Below, piece after piece: positions 11,529 to 22,714 of a DNA stretch of 64,000 nucleotides (positions are counted from its first letter, which is position 1; every line of letters starts with the position of its first letter). The stretch is taken from positions 248,001 through 312,000 of the forward strand of contig NZ_LAQT01000007.1 in NCBI RefSeq assembly GCF_001294205.1. The letters run 5' to 3'. The stretch is from Amantichitinum ursilacus (GTDB lineage Bacteria; Pseudomonadota; Gammaproteobacteria; Burkholderiales; Chitinibacteraceae). The notes below the pieces were generated by a model. The model saw only the letters and a list, made by a program, of their open reading frames with translations. It had not been told where the DNA came from and did no database searches. Both the position numbers and the translations under genes were made by a program.

Positions 11529-11632
11529 GGTTTTCTTGTAAACACCGCCCGCTGGTGCGACGGCATATTGCCATTTCTCCCCCTTCGCCACCCCGCCTAA
11601 GCTAAGGCCCGACTTTTGTGGGGGACACGAAT

Positions 11633-12589
11633 ATGCGCTGCCAGACCAATCTGCTTCTGCTTTGTGTAACGACGCTCGCGCTCGGTGGCTGCGTCGGGGT
11701 TTCTGAAGATATTTCGCGGCCCACGCCAGCCCGGCATTGGCCCACCTTGATGGCCCATCGTGGCGGTACCGGCGACGCACCGGAAAACACCTTGCCCGCT
11801 ATCGCCACCGCTTTATCCAATGGCGCAGAAGCCCTCTGGCTGACCGTGCAACTCAGCCGCGATGGCGTGCCGGTGTTGTATCGCCCGGCTGATCTGAGCG
11901 CCTTAACCAACGGCCAGGGCAAAGTCGCTGACCACACGCTGGCCGAACTGCAGCAACTGAACGCCGGTTGGCAATTCAAGCAGGCAGATGGGGCGGGCGG
12001 CTTCAGCTATCCATGGCGCGAACGCAGCTTGCCCATTCCCACCCTGATTGATGCCCTTAATGCCATCCCGCCAGCGATACCGGTGGTGCTCGATATGAAA
12101 GCCCTACCGGCCGCACCGCAAGCAGCCGCGGTGGCGCATGTACTCGATGGCGCACGCGCATGGCAGCGCGTGACCTTGTATTCCACCGAAGCCGCCTATC
12201 AACAGGCATTCGCGCCCTATCGGCAGGCGCAATTGTATGAGAGCCGCGATGCCACGCGGTTGCGGCTGGCGCAGGTGGACCTGGCCGCGCAATGCAACGC
12301 GCCGGTGGTGGGCACGCGCGCCGCGTTTGAAATCTCCCGCAAGGTCGATCTGGTAGAGACCTTTACGCTGGGCGAGGGCCGCAGCAGCGTTAATGCGCGC
12401 TTGTGGACGCCCGCCGCCGTGCAGTGCTTCCGCCAGCAGGGCAAGGTCTATCTGACCGCAATTGCGGTTAACAATGTCGATGATCTGAAGGCCGCCACGT
12501 GCCTGGGCATGGATGCCGTGCTGGTCGATTCTCCCGCCACCTTGCGCCCCCTGCGCGACAGCTTGAAACTGCCTTTGGCCTGCCGCTAA
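11633..12589 (+). CDS. Glycerophosphodiester phosphodiesterase-like lipoprotein, active site degraded
   Basis: A 318-aa predicted lipoprotein (lipobox L-G-G-C with Cys20) with a GDPD-type TIM-barrel N-terminus: MAHRGGTGDAPENTLPAIATAL (His42). Family members carry E-x-D just after and a second catalytic His in an H-D pair. Here the corresponding positions read W69-L-T71 and Y-R84-P85, so the metal ligands and second His appear lost. The later barrel is recognisable (LPIPTLIDALNA, VVLDMKALP, AVNNVDDLKAATCLGMDAVLVDSP). It is probably a pseudoenzyme or has altered chemistry. I preferred ATG 11633, which has gggggaca upstream; a GTG at 11618 is an alternative start. Confidence 0.8.
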   Translation: MRCQTNLLLLCVTTLALGGCVGVSEDISRPTPARHWPTLMAHRGGTGDAPENTLPAIATALSNGAEALWLTVQLSRDGVPVLYRPADLSALTNGQGKVADHTLAELQQLNAGWQFKQADGAGGFSYPWRERSLPIPTLIDALNAIPPAIPVVLDMKALPAAPQAAAVAHVLDGARAWQRVTLYSTEAAYQQAFAPYRQAQLYESRDATRLRLAQVDLAAQCNAPVVGTRAAFEISRKVDLVETFTLGEGRSSVNARLWTPAAVQCFRQQGKVYLTAIAVNNVDDLKAATCLGMDAVLVDSPATLRPLRDSLKLPLACR

Positions 12590-12903
12590 CCCGACGGCTT
12601 TTGCGCTGATTATTTCGGCGTATTGCGCGCTGTTGCCCGTTGGCGTAACAGCGCGCAAACCCGCGCCAATACTGACGTTTTGCGGCACACAGGCGCAAAA
12701 AGGTCAGCCCGTTTCAAACGCTTTTTTTGTGCCTTTTTGCGACGTCTGTCTGCGCTTTTCTGCCTTCAGTACCGCTCTGTATCAAACGCGCTTGTGCCGC
12801 CTGGCGCAGCGGTGCAATTCTCGCCCCGGATTTGTTTTACCGATCAGATCAATACGGCCGCGCGACCATCACGCAGCGGCTGAAACAGACACCGGACGGG
12901 GCT
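12590..12903. other. 314-bp intergenic region with two inverted repeats
   Basis: No plausible gene. It contains a perfect 12-bp inverted repeat (ttgcgcgctgtt at 12623-12634, complement at 12647-12658), a likely stem-loop after the GDPD-like gene. A second pair, cgcaaaaagg (12694-12703) and cctttttgcg (12732-12741), has a 28-base loop. The region must hold the promoter of the di-heme gene, but I cannot pick it confidently. Confidence 0.5.
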
Positions 12904-15243
12904 ATGACAACAAAAGCAAAACGATTAACTGGGCTGCTCATACTTTCTGCATTGGCATTGGCGGCCTGTGGCGGCGGTGGCGGCGGGGGCGATTCCAGCG
13001 CGCAGGTCAATCCGACCGCAGCGCCCACACCGACACCGACGGCCACGCCTGTGCCCTCGCCCACCGCCAGCGGCGACAGCTTTACCCCGCTGTCATTTGA
13101 TGAACAGCAACCGGCCACGCAATACACGCTGGCCGATGGCACGCTGGTGACGCAGATCGGGGGCCGCACGCGCGACCGCCATGCGCGTGAACAAAGCGAT
13201 CCGCCCGGCAGTGGCGATCTGTATGGCCTGTTTGCCGCGCATTACTTTGAGCGCCGCACGCATCAACTGACTATTTACGAAAACGTCTCGCCCACTGATC
13301 CGACCAGCCGGGTGCTGACCATCGTGATGCAGCCGCAATGGTGGCTGTATGGCACCAATTTCCGCGAAGGCTATATCGGCCGGCGCGATGGCGATGATCC
13401 CGGCCCGACCGCCGTCGCCCTGTACGCCGATAACGGCGGCATGAAGCTGCTGCCCGGTGGCGTGATCAGCAAAACGCCGATCGCCAACTACAACGCGCTG
13501 GGACAAGACCCGACTGGCAACAACATCAATCAAGACCTGAACGTGCCGCCCAAGCCGGGCGAGTTTGTGCTGGTCAAGCAGATTGACCGCAATGCCGTCA
13601 AAGGCCGTGCGCTGAAACCCGGCGACCTGGTGGAGTTCGAGCTGGGCATTTTCTTGTCCGGTAATGACCAGATCATGGGCCGCTTTAACTATTACTCCGA
13701 CGTGCTGGTGTACAAGGTGGGCACGCAAGGCGTACAGCCGTGGTATCGCGGGCCCAGCACCGGCGCCATCCCGTGGGACACCCAGGTGCTGCCGGCCACA
13801 GCGCTGAGCGGGGGCAGCATGACGCTGCAAGAAGACACCTCGGGCCAGCCCGACATGAGCTTGCAGCAAGCGGGCACCAATATCGCGGGCATCAATGTAC
13901 AGCCGTGGATTGAGGGGCGACGCTTGTTCCATACCTCGTTTTTGACCGGCAAACACAGCGAAACCGGCAATCCGGATTTCACCGCGCAGGCGGGCAAAGC
14001 CGGGCCGATGTTCCAGCAGTCTTCGTGCATTGCCTGCCATACCGCCAACGGCAAAAGCTCGCCCGCATTGAATACGCCGCTCAGCAATATGGTGGTGATG
14101 ACGGGTTCGGTGGACGGCAACGGCAAAAACATCGTCGACAGCCGCTTTGGCCCGCGACTATCGATGGGCACGGTAACCGAAAACGGCAAATCGTTTGATG
14201 GCCGCCAGGCAATTCTGAAAATCGACAGCTACACGCAGACCAGCGGCAGTTATCCCGATGGCACCGCATATACGCTGCAACAACCGCATTACACGCTGAG
14301 CGATACCAGCGGCCAGCCGCTGCCATTGCCCACGCGTTTCTCGGTGCGCGCCGCGCCGCATCTGGCGGGCATGGGCTTGCTGGAAGCAGTGCCGGAAACC
14401 GAACTGGTGGCGCTGGCCAAAGCCAGCCAGAGCGACGCGGACGGCGCGGTGGGCAAGCTGCAGATTGTGGCCGACCCGCTGAACCCGGCCACCAAACGCG
14501 TCGGCCGCTTTGGCTGGCGCGGTAGCTCGGCCACGGTGTTGCAACAGACGGCGGCGGCACTGAATGCCGATATGGGCGTTACCACCTCGATATTGCCGAC
14601 GCGTTATTGCGGACTGGCTGATAACGGTAGCGCTTGCCGCGCCGCCGATGTCAGCGCGCCCAAAGTCAGCGACAGCGATCTGGATTTGCTGGTGCGGTAT
14701 ACCAGCCTGCTGGCGGTACCCGCGCAACGTCACTTTGCCGGCGAAGCGCCGTTGGGCATCAGCGCCACGACGCTGGTGGACCAGGCCAAGCTGAATTCGC
14801 CGCTGACGCAACAGCAGATCAACGCCGAGAACGCCACCCAGGCACGCGTTGCGCGCGGCGCCGATCTGTTTGCCGCAGCGCGTTGTACCGCGTGCCATGC
14901 GGCCACATTAACCACCGGCACTAACCATCGCTTTGCCGAACTGCGCAATCAAACCATCCGGCCGTATTCCGATTTGTTGCTGCACGATATGGGCGCGGCG
15001 CTGGCGGATAGTTATGCCGAAGGCGTGGCCAGCAATCAGGAATGGCGCACCGCGCCGCTGTGGGGGATTGGCTTGCAGGCGTCGATCGATCCGAATGTGC
15101 GCTATCTGCACGATGGGCGTGCCCGCACGATTGAAGAGGCGATTCTGTGGCACGGCGGCCAGGGCACGGCGGCGCGCGACCGCTTCAAGAAACTGCCCGC
15201 CGCCGACCGCGCGCAACTGATCGAGTTTGTGAACTCGCTGTAA
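12904..15243 (+). CDS. Large di-heme DUF1111 (thiol oxidoreductase-like) lipoprotein
   Basis: A 779-aa lipoprotein: signal peptide with lipobox L-A-A-C, a seven-Gly run, a Pro/Thr-rich linker, an N-terminal region of about 280 residues I cannot assign, then a DUF1111-type di-heme domain. Two c-type heme motifs are present, CIACH (Cys375-His379) and CTACH (Cys661-His665), with ending stretches typical of the family (EWRTAPLWGIGLQ, YLHDGRARTIEEAILWHGGQ). DUF1111 proteins are annotated as putative di-heme peroxidases or oxidoreductases and are often about 450-500 aa, so this one is extended at the N-terminus. It should sit in the periplasm anchored to a membrane. ATG 12904 follows ggacggggct; the upstream in-frame ATG at 12727 precedes the signal peptide and is rejected. 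Confidence 0.88.
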   Translation: MTTKAKRLTGLLILSALALAACGGGGGGGDSSAQVNPTAAPTPTPTATPVPSPTASGDSFTPLSFDEQQPATQYTLADGTLVTQIGGRTRDRHAREQSDPPGSGDLYGLFAAHYFERRTHQLTIYENVSPTDPTSRVLTIVMQPQWWLYGTNFREGYIGRRDGDDPGPTAVALYADNGGMKLLPGGVISKTPIANYNALGQDPTGNNINQDLNVPPKPGEFVLVKQIDRNAVKGRALKPGDLVEFELGIFLSGNDQIMGRFNYYSDVLVYKVGTQGVQPWYRGPSTGAIPWDTQVLPATALSGGSMTLQEDTSGQPDMSLQQAGTNIAGINVQPWIEGRRLFHTSFLTGKHSETGNPDFTAQAGKAGPMFQQSSCIACHTANGKSSPALNTPLSNMVVMTGSVDGNGKNIVDSRFGPRLSMGTVTENGKSFDGRQAILKIDSYTQTSGSYPDGTAYTLQQPHYTLSDTSGQPLPLPTRFSVRAAPHLAGMGLLEAVPETELVALAKASQSDADGAVGKLQIVADPLNPATKRVGRFGWRGSSATVLQQTAAALNADMGVTTSILPTRYCGLADNGSACRAADVSAPKVSDSDLDLLVRYTSLLAVPAQRHFAGEAPLGISATTLVDQAKLNSPLTQQQINAENATQARVARGADLFAAARCTACHAATLTTGTNHRFAELRNQTIRPYSDLLLHDMGAALADSYAEGVASNQEWRTAPLWGIGLQASIDPNVRYLHDGRARTIEEAILWHGGQGTAARDRFKKLPAADRAQLIEFVNSL

Positions 15244-15245
15244 AT

Positions 15246-15275
15246 ACATAGGGTGGGTCGTGACCCACCCTATGT
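15246..15275. terminator. Perfect 14-bp palindrome between convergent genes
   Basis: Arms acatagggtgggtc and gacccaccctatgt lie two bases apart. It sits between the convergent ends of the di-heme gene and gatB and is followed by tttgtt on the plus strand. It probably terminates both transcripts. The gggtgggtc core recurs in other intergenic palindromes of the window. Confidence 0.7.
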
Positions 15276-15279
15276 TTGT

Positions 15280-16707
15280 TCAGGCCAGCTTTTGCTTGAG
15301 GATCTCGTTAACCACGGCCGGGTTGGCTTTGCCCTTGCTGGCCTTCATGCACTGGCCCACCAGCGCGTTGAAGGCTTTTTCTTTACCGGCACGGAATTCC
15401 TCAACCATGCCCGCATTGGCGGCCAGCACGCCGTCGATAATCGCTTCGATCGCGCCGGTATCGGTTTCCTGCTTCAGGCCGTCGCGTTCGATGATGGTAT
15501 CGGCGGCATCGCCGGTTTCCCACATCTTGCGCAGCACGTCCTTGGCCGTCTTGTTGTTGATGGTGTTGTCCTGCACACGCTTGATCAGCGACGCCAGCGC
15601 GGCGGCGGAAACCGGGCACTCGCTGATGTCTTTTTCTTCGCGGTTCAGCGTGGCCGACACATCACCCATAATCCAGTTGGCGCTGAGCTTGGCATCGGCG
15701 CCTGCGGCAACGGTGGCTTCAAAATACGCCGCCAATGCCTTGCTGGCGGTCAGCGTACCGGCGTCATAAGCCGGAATGCTGTACTGGCTCTCGAAGCGCG
15801 TTTTCATCGCGGCCGGCAGCTCGGGCAGTTCGCTGCGCACGCGCTCGATCCACTCTTCGCTGATCACCAGCGGTGGCAGATCGGGGTCCGGAAAATAGCG
15901 GTAATCGTGCGCGTCTTCCTTACTGCGCATCATGCGGGTCTCGCCAGTGTCCGGATCGAACAGCACGGTGGCTTGCTGGATGGTGCCGCCGTCTTCGATT
16001 GTTTCGATCTGCCAGCGCACTTCCGATTTCACCGCTTGTTCAATAAAGCGGAAGCTGTTCAGGTTCTTGATTTCGCGGCGCGTACCAAATTCTTTCTGGC
16101 CTTCCGGACGCACCGACACGTTGACGTCGCAACGGAAGCTGCCTTCCTGCATATTGCCGTCGCAAATGCCGATCCACGTCACCAGCGAATACAGCGCCTT
16201 GGCATAGGCCACGGCTTCGGCGGCGGAGCGCATTTCGGGCTCGGACACAATCTCCAGCAGCGGCGTACCGGCGCGGTTCAGGTCGATGCCGGTCATGCCG
16301 ACCATGCCTTCGTGCACCGATTTGCCGGCATCTTCTTCCAGATGCGCGCGCGTCAGATTGATGGTTTTTTCCACCCCATCGACGTTGATGGTAATGGCGC
16401 CGCCCTCCACCACCGGCAGCTCAAACTGGCTGATCTGATAGCCCTTGGGCAGATCGGGGTAGAAGTAATTTTTGCGCGCAAAGACCGAGCGGCGACGCAC
16501 ATTGGCGCCGATGGCCAGGCCAAACTGGATGGCTTTGTCCACCACCGATTTGTTCATCACCGGCAACGCGCCCGGCAAGGCGATATCCACCACGGCCGTT
16601 TGCGTATTGGGCGCTGCGCCAAACGCGGTGCTGGCGGGCGAAAAAATCTTCGACTTCGTCGTGAGCTGGGTATGTACTTCCAGCCCGATTACCACTTCCC
16701 ATTTCAT
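15280..16707 (-). CDS. gatB: Asp-tRNA(Asn)/Glu-tRNA(Gln) amidotransferase subunit B
   Basis: Subunit B of the GatCAB complex, which phosphorylates and amidates misacylated Glu-tRNA-Gln or Asp-tRNA-Asn. The 475-aa protein starts [22 protein letters not shown] and shows [37 protein letters not shown]-type [13 protein letters not shown], and the C-terminal YqeY-like helical domain ([20 protein letters not shown]). It is last in the five-gene minus-strand operon, 34 bp after the acetyltransferase gene. Confidence 0.97.
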   Translation of the reverse strand: MKWEVVIGLEVHTQLTTKSKIFSPASTAFGAAPNTQTAVVDIALPGALPVMNKSVVDKAIQFGLAIGANVRRRSVFARKNYFYPDLPKGYQISQFELPVVEGGAITINVDGVEKTINLTRAHLEEDAGKSVHEGMVGMTGIDLNRAGTPLLEIVSEPEMRSAAEAVAYAKALYSLVTWIGICDGNMQEGSFRCDVNVSVRPEGQKEFGTRREIKNLNSFRFIEQAVKSEVRWQIETIEDGGTIQQATVLFDPDTGETRMMRSKEDAHDYRYFPDPDLPPLVISEEWIERVRSELPELPAAMKTRFESQYSIPAYDAGTLTASKALAAYFEATVAAGADAKLSANWIMGDVSATLNREEKDISECPVSAAALASLIKRVQDNTINNKTAKDVLRKMWETGDAADTIIERDGLKQETDTGAIEAIIDGVLAANAGMVEEFRAGKEKAFNALVGQCMKASKGKANPAVVNEILKQKLA

Positions 16708-16741
16708 GGTCAGTCTCTCTTCTGTGAACGCCGCAGATGGC

Positions 16742-17494
16742 TTAGAGCTTTACGTTTCTGCGGCGATACCAATAGCGATATTGCTCGGTGAATCCGAAAT
16801 CTTCGTACAACTGGATGGCGGGCTCGTTGTCGGCCACCACCTGTAACAGCGCCAGCACGGTGCCGCCTTCCTGGCCCCAGCGCAGCAAGGTGCTGACCAC
16901 GCGCCGGGCATAGCCTTTGCGCCGATGCTCGGGGTGGGTGCAGATATCAAACAGCACCAGGTGGTCCATGATGGCCACCGCCATCCCCACCGCCACCACT
17001 GTGCGGCCTTCTTTCAGCAACGCAAACGCGGCTGGGCCGGGCATGCTGGCAAACATGTCTTCAATTAGCGGCTTTTTGCTGTAGCTGACTTTGCCAAAGC
17101 GGCAGAACGCATTCAGCCATTCTTCGGTCGGGCCGCCATACAAGCGCACGTCCGTATCGTAGAAATGCAGAAAACTGGCCAGCTCCACCATCTGTACGCT
17201 GGATAAATCGAGCTTTTCGTAGCCGCGCAGTGCCAGTTCGGCATCCAGTTCTTCGTGCGCCGAAGTCACCTTGAAGATGGTCGGCAAGTCGTGCATGGCG
17301 TAGGTGCGCTCGCAAATGCCCAGCTTGTGATCCAGGTCCATGATGCCGTCGTTCAAGGGCGTCACCGAGTTGGCGCGCTTGGTATAGCCCTCGGCCATAC
17401 GCAGCCACCAACCATCGATCATCAACGTCTTGAGCGCGGGCCAGGCGCTTTGCGCCAGGCTTTCCAGCAGTGCGATCTGCGGCTCACCAATCAT
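16742..17494 (-). CDS. GNAT-family N-acetyltransferase
   Basis: A 250-aa protein with a C-terminal GNAT fold: the acetyl-CoA loop is in [22 protein letters not shown], followed by [28 protein letters not shown]. The N-terminal half (about 130 residues, with [17 protein letters not shown]) is also seen in two-part GNAT proteins. The substrate cannot be read from sequence. It lies 3 bp after gatA and 34 bp before gatB, so it is almost certainly co-transcribed with the amidotransferase, which is not a conserved partnership I know. Confidence 0.88.
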   Translation of the reverse strand: MIGEPQIALLESLAQSAWPALKTLMIDGWWLRMAEGYTKRANSVTPLNDGIMDLDHKLGICERTYAMHDLPTIFKVTSAHEELDAELALRGYEKLDLSSVQMVELASFLHFYDTDVRLYGGPTEEWLNAFCRFGKVSYSKKPLIEDMFASMPGPAAFALLKEGRTVVAVGMAVAIMDHLVLFDICTHPEHRRKGYARRVVSTLLRWGQEGGTVLALLQVVADNEPAIQLYEDFGFTEQYRYWYRRRNVKL

Positions 17495-17497
17495 GCG

Positions 17498-18958
17498 TTA
17501 CAGCACCGGTGCGCGGGTGTGCCAGTCGGTGACTTGCTGGTACTGATGCGCGGCGTTCAGCAGTCGGGCTTCGGCAAAATAATTGCCGATCAACTGCATG
17601 CCGATCGGACGGCCGTTGCCGGCAAAACCGATCGGATGGCTCAGGCCCGGCAAGCCCGCCAGGTTAACGCCCAGCGTGTAGATATCAGCCAGGTACATCG
17701 CCAGCGGATCATCGGTTTTTTCGCCGATATTCCACGCCGCTGTCGGCGCAACCGGCGCCGCGATCACATCGCATTGCGCCAGGCCCGCGGCAAAGTCATT
17801 GGCCAGCAACTGGCGTACACGCTGCGCTTGCAGGTAGTACGCGTCGTAATAACCGTGGCTGAGCACATAGGTGCCCGTCAGAATGCGGCGTTTGACTTCC
17901 CAACCGAAACCTTCCGCGCGCGTCTTTTCGTACATCTCGGTCAGGCCGTCGTATTGCGCGGCGCGATGACCGTAGCGCACGCCATCAAAGCGGCTGAGGT
18001 TGCTCGACGCTTCGGCCGGCGCAATCACGTAATAAGACGGGATGGCCATGCGCGTGTTGGGCAGCGAAATCTCGACGATGGTCGCACCCAGCTTTTTGTA
18101 TTCCGCAATGGCGGCGTCAATCGCGCGCGCCACTTCGGCATCGAGGCCTTCCGCAAAATATTCTTTGGGCAGACCAATGCGCAGGCCGGACAGCGGTTGC
18201 GCCAGATCACGCGTGTAATCTTCGGTAGCGCGTTCCACGCTGGTGGCGTCGCGCTCATCAAAGCCTGCCATTACGTTCAGCAGCAGCGCACAGTCTTCCG
18301 CGCTTTTGCCGATGGGGCCGCCCTGATCCAGCGAGCTGGCATACGCGATCATGCCAAAGCGGCTAACCACGCCATAGGTAGGCTTGATGCCGGTGACGCC
18401 GCAAAACGCGGCGGGCTGGCGAATCGAACCGCCGGTATCGGTGGCCGTTGCCACCGGAGCCAGCCGTGCGGCTACCGCAGCGGCCGAACCGCCCGAAGAC
18501 CCGCCGGGCACCGCGTTAACGTCCCACGGGTTTTTAACCGCGCCAAAATAGCTGTTCTCGTTGGACGAACCCATGGCGAACTCGTCCATATTGGTCCGGC
18601 CCAGCGTGACCATGCCGGCGCGCGCGATGTTCTCGACCACGTGCGCCGAGTACGGCGACACAAAGTTTTCGAGCATCTTCGAGCCACACGTGGTGCGCCA
18701 GCCTTCCTGGCAAAAGATATCTTTATGCGCCAGCGGCACGCCGGTCAGCGCGCCTGCATGACCTGCGGCACGCGTGGCATCAGCCGCCCGCGCCTGCGCC
18801 AGTGTCAGATCTTCGTTGAGCGTGATAAACGCATTGAGCTGGCCATTGAGGGCCTTGGCGCGTTGCAGAAATTCGGTGGCCAGTTCTACGGCCGAAAACT
18901 CACCTGCCGCCAACCCGGCGGACAATTGCTTGATGCTTTTTTCGAACATGCCGGTCAT
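17498..18958 (-). CDS. gatA: Asp-tRNA(Asn)/Glu-tRNA(Gln) amidotransferase subunit A
   Basis: The glutaminase subunit of GatCAB. The 486-aa amidase-signature protein contains the catalytic Ser-cisSer-Lys elements: Lys in [12 protein letters not shown], Ser in [16 protein letters not shown] and the Gly/Ser-rich [30 protein letters not shown] and YGHRA are further family features. The ATG overlaps the gmhA stop by 4 bp, implying translational coupling. Confidence 0.97.
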   Translation of the reverse strand: MTGMFEKSIKQLSAGLAAGEFSAVELATEFLQRAKALNGQLNAFITLNEDLTLAQARAADATRAAGHAGALTGVPLAHKDIFCQEGWRTTCGSKMLENFVSPYSAHVVENIARAGMVTLGRTNMDEFAMGSSNENSYFGAVKNPWDVNAVPGGSSGGSAAAVAARLAPVATATDTGGSIRQPAAFCGVTGIKPTYGVVSRFGMIAYASSLDQGGPIGKSAEDCALLLNVMAGFDERDATSVERATEDYTRDLAQPLSGLRIGLPKEYFAEGLDAEVARAIDAAIAEYKKLGATIVEISLPNTRMAIPSYYVIAPAEASSNLSRFDGVRYGHRAAQYDGLTEMYEKTRAEGFGWEVKRRILTGTYVLSHGYYDAYYLQAQRVRQLLANDFAAGLAQCDVIAAPVAPTAAWNIGEKTDDPLAMYLADIYTLGVNLAGLPGLSHPIGFAGNGRPIGMQLIGNYFAEARLLNAAHQYQQVTDWHTRAPVL

Positions 18959-19548
18959 TCCTTCTCATCGACGTAGCCAAGGCCACGTTCGATCAGGTCG
19001 ATCAGGGTATGAATGATCTTGATATGGATTTCTTGCGTGCGGTCGGCATAGCCGAAATGCGGCACGATGATCTCGACATCGGCGGCGTCTTTAAGCTTGC
19101 CGCCGTCTTTGCCCATCAACAGAATCACACGCATATTGCGTTTGCGTGCCTCTTCCACCGCACGGATTACATTGGCCGAATTGCCGCTGGTGGTAATGCC
19201 CACCAGCACATCGCCCGGCTGGCCAAACGCCGCCACAGCGCGCGCAAAGATCTCGTTGAAGCCGTAATCATTGGCCACGCAGGTAATGTGCGACGGGTCG
19301 GACACCGCCATTGCAGGCAAGGCAGGACGATCGCCGCGGTAGCGGCCGGACAGCTCTTCGGCAAAGTGCATGGCGTCGCAGTGCGAACCGCCATTGCCAC
19401 ATGACAGCGCCTTGTGGCCCGAACGGAAGGCGTCGGCCAGCAGATCGGCGGCGGCGTCGATGGAACTTAACAGCGCATGGTCGGCCAGTACTTTGGCCAG
19501 CACCTGGGCTGCTTCTTCAAAATGCGCTTGTACGCGTTGCACGCTCAT
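18955..19548 (-). CDS. gmhA: Phosphoheptose isomerase
   Basis: Converts sedoheptulose 7-phosphate to D-glycero-D-manno-heptose 7-phosphate, the first step to LPS inner-core heptose. The 197-aa SIS-domain protein shows [57 protein letters not shown] and the C-terminal catalytic His segment [16 protein letters not shown]. It is wedged between gatC and gatA with 4-bp overlaps on both sides, so an envelope gene is translationally coupled to tRNA amidotransferase subunits. Confidence 0.95.
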   Translation of the reverse strand: MSVQRVQAHFEEAAQVLAKVLADHALLSSIDAAADLLADAFRSGHKALSCGNGGSHCDAMHFAEELSGRYRGDRPALPAMAVSDPSHITCVANDYGFNEIFARAVAAFGQPGDVLVGITTSGNSANVIRAVEEARKRNMRVILLMGKDGGKLKDAADVEIIVPHFGYADRTQEIHIKIIHTLIDLIERGLGYVDEKE

Positions 19549-19832
19549 TCGATCACCTTGGGCACCAGATAAAGACCGTCCTGCACGGCCGGGGCCACGG
19601 CCTGAAAAGCGTCGCGACGGTCGGGCGCAGTGGCCGCGTCTTCACGCAGGCGCAACTGGCTGGCGCTGACGTGCGCCATGGGCTCGATACCTTTGGTATC
19701 AATGGATTGCATCTCTTCGATGAGGCCGAACAGCCCGTTCAACTGGGCCTGGCTGGCCGCCACTTCCTCATCGGTGACGGCGATGCGCGCGAGGCGCGCG
19801 ATGCGCTTCACATCATCAAGCGAAAGGGACAT
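19545..19832 (-). CDS. gatC: Asp-tRNA(Asn)/Glu-tRNA(Gln) amidotransferase subunit C
   Basis: The small 95-aa subunit that wraps the GatA-GatB interface. It begins [23 protein letters not shown] and contains [21 protein letters not shown] and LREDAAT, all classic for GatC. The frame is open 69 codons further upstream, but those residues (Arg/Gly-rich) do not match the family, so the ATG at 19832 is used. First gene of the operon gatC-gmhA-gatA-GNAT-gatB, divergent from mreB. Confidence 0.95.
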   Translation of the reverse strand: MSLSLDDVKRIARLARIAVTDEEVAASQAQLNGLFGLIEEMQSIDTKGIEPMAHVSASQLRLREDAATAPDRRDAFQAVAPAVQDGLYLVPKVIE

Positions 19833-19882
19833 GGTTTTGCCTTCATTAACATCAACGGGATAGGGTATCATACCGCCCTTGA

Positions 19883-21136
<1,254 letters not shown>

Positions 21137-21314
21137 TTGCCGGCTCCGGCCCTGAGCGCGCAAGCGCCAGACCGATGCGTGCCCCTGCCCCGGCCGCTCC
21201 GCCCTTTGTGGTGGTGCGGCCGCGGTGCAATCAGGCAGGGCGCAACCTGGTCTACGCCATCCGGTCCGGTCGACCGGATTACCACGCGGCGGCGGCCACA
21301 GCCACAGGTGAACC

Positions 21315-22208
21315 ATGCAAGCGACGCAACCCGCCTTTTTCAGACAAGGCCCCAAGCCGCTCACGCGGCTTTTGATATTTTCAGTGATCTCGCTGGCGAT
21401 GATCGTCGGCGACGCGCATTTCAAGATGCTTGATCGCGTACGCGAGAAAGTCTCGGTGGTGCTGTACCCGCTGCAATGGCTGGCCACCGAACCGTTCGAG
21501 ATCGCCCGCACCACGACGCAATTCTTCAGCCGCCAGGCCGAACTGCTGGCCGAAAACCGTCGCCTTAACGACGCGCAACTGGTGGCCCAGGCGCAAGCGA
21601 TGAAGATGAAGGCGCTGGAAGCCGAAAACCTGCGCCTGCGCCAACTGGACGAGCGCCAGGCCTCGTTTGGCTCGCCCTCGCAACTGGTCGAAATCCTCTA
21701 CAACGGCCGTGACCCCTTTACCGCGCGCCTGATCGTCGATCGTGGCGAGCGCGCCGGTATTGCGCCGGGCCAGGCTGTGATCGATACGGTGGGCGTGGTG
21801 GGCCAGATTATCCGCATCCAGCCGCTGACCTCCGAAGTCCGCATGATTACCGACCGCGACCAGATGGTGCCGGTGATGGTGGAACGTAACCAGCTGCGCA
21901 CCGTTATCTATGGCATGGGCCGCAATCAACCGTTGGAAGTGCGCAATATGGCGCCCAATGTCGACATCAAGGAAGGCGACCGCCTGGTAACGTCGGGCAT
22001 TGATGGTATTTATCCGGCGGGTCTGGCGGTGGCGCGCGTGCTGCGCATTGATCGCTCAGCCAGCAGTGCGTTTGCCCGCATCGTGTGTGCGCCGCTGGCG
22101 GATGTGGACCAGCATCGCTTTTTGCTGGTGCTGAACACCGCGCGCGTGCTGCCGCCCTACCCTGTTACCCCAACGCCCACCCCAGACAAAAAGAAACGAG
22201 GCCGTTAA
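21315..22208 (+). CDS. mreC: Rod-shape determining protein MreC
   Basis: Bitopic periplasmic scaffold linking MreB/MreD with PBP2. The 297-aa protein has a short cytoplasmic N-terminus, one membrane helix (LLIFSVISLAMIVGD region), a coiled coil around residues 65-115 (AELLAENRRLNDAQLVAQAQ), then the beta-barrel domains with GRDPFTARLIVDRGERAGI and VITDRDQ-type VRMITDRDQMVPVMVERN. A perfect palindrome tccggtcgaccgga (21265-21278) lies in the 178-bp gap after mreB and may form a stem-loop that adjusts mreC levels. The mreC stop overlaps the mreD start by one base. Confidence 0.95.
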   Translation: MQATQPAFFRQGPKPLTRLLIFSVISLAMIVGDAHFKMLDRVREKVSVVLYPLQWLATEPFEIARTTTQFFSRQAELLAENRRLNDAQLVAQAQAMKMKALEAENLRLRQLDERQASFGSPSQLVEILYNGRDPFTARLIVDRGERAGIAPGQAVIDTVGVVGQIIRIQPLTSEVRMITDRDQMVPVMVERNQLRTVIYGMGRNQPLEVRNMAPNVDIKEGDRLVTSGIDGIYPAGLAVARVLRIDRSASSAFARIVCAPLADVDQHRFLLVLNTARVLPPYPVTPTPTPDKKKRGR

Positions 22209-22714
22209 TGCCGGTATCCAGCCAGCTGCTGCGTCCCGTCGGGGGCGCGTTTATCACTTTTACTTTTATTGTCGCGCTGGTGATCAACCTGCTGCCGTGG
22301 CAAGCCGAAGTCGCCAACTTCACGCCTGACTTTGTTGCCCTGTTTATCGTGTACTGGACGCTCAACCAGCCGCGCCGCGTGGGTGTGGGCGTGGCCTTTA
22401 TGCTGGGCGTGCTGATGGATGTGGGCGACGGCAACGTGCTGGGCCAGCATGCGTTTGCCTATGCCGTGATCGCGTATCTGACGCTGTCGCGCCAACGGCT
22501 GCTGAATGTTTTCCCGTTCTGGCAGCAGGCGCTGGTGACGCTGGGCATGTTGTGGCTGTCGCAGGCGCTGATGGTCATCATCCGTCTGCTGCTGGGCGCG
22601 TCGTTTGTAGGCTGGGGCTATTTTGCCGGCAGCGTACTGGCCGCCATCATCTGGACGCCGCTTTCCAACCTGTTGCTGATGTACCAGCGCAAGCCGAAAT
22701 CTGAAGCGCTATGA
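22208..22714 (+). CDS. mreD: Rod-shape determining protein MreD
   Basis: A 168-aa inner-membrane protein with about five hydrophobic segments, completing the MreBCD complex. Recognised by position and by FTPDFVALFIVYWTLNQPRRVGVGVAFMLGVLMDVGDG, which matches the family pattern of PDF and a central GLLxDV-like motif. It starts on an ATG sharing the last A of the mreC stop and overlaps mrdA by 4 bp. Confidence 0.94.
   Translation: MPVSSQLLRPVGGAFITFTFIVALVINLLPWQAEVANFTPDFVALFIVYWTLNQPRRVGVGVAFMLGVLMDVGDGNVLGQHAFAYAVIAYLTLSRQRLLNVFPFWQQALVTLGMLWLSQALMVIIRLLLGASFVGWGYFAGSVLAAIIWTPLSNLLLMYQRKPKSEAL

Noticed and set aside
15253-16791. 512-codon plus-strand open frame opposite gatB
   Set aside because: Translation is His/Arg/Gly-rich with no family features and lies entirely over gatB.
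17255-18976. 573-codon plus-strand open frame opposite gatA and the GNAT gene
   Set aside because: Shadow of real genes on the minus strand, no RBS and no recognisable domain.
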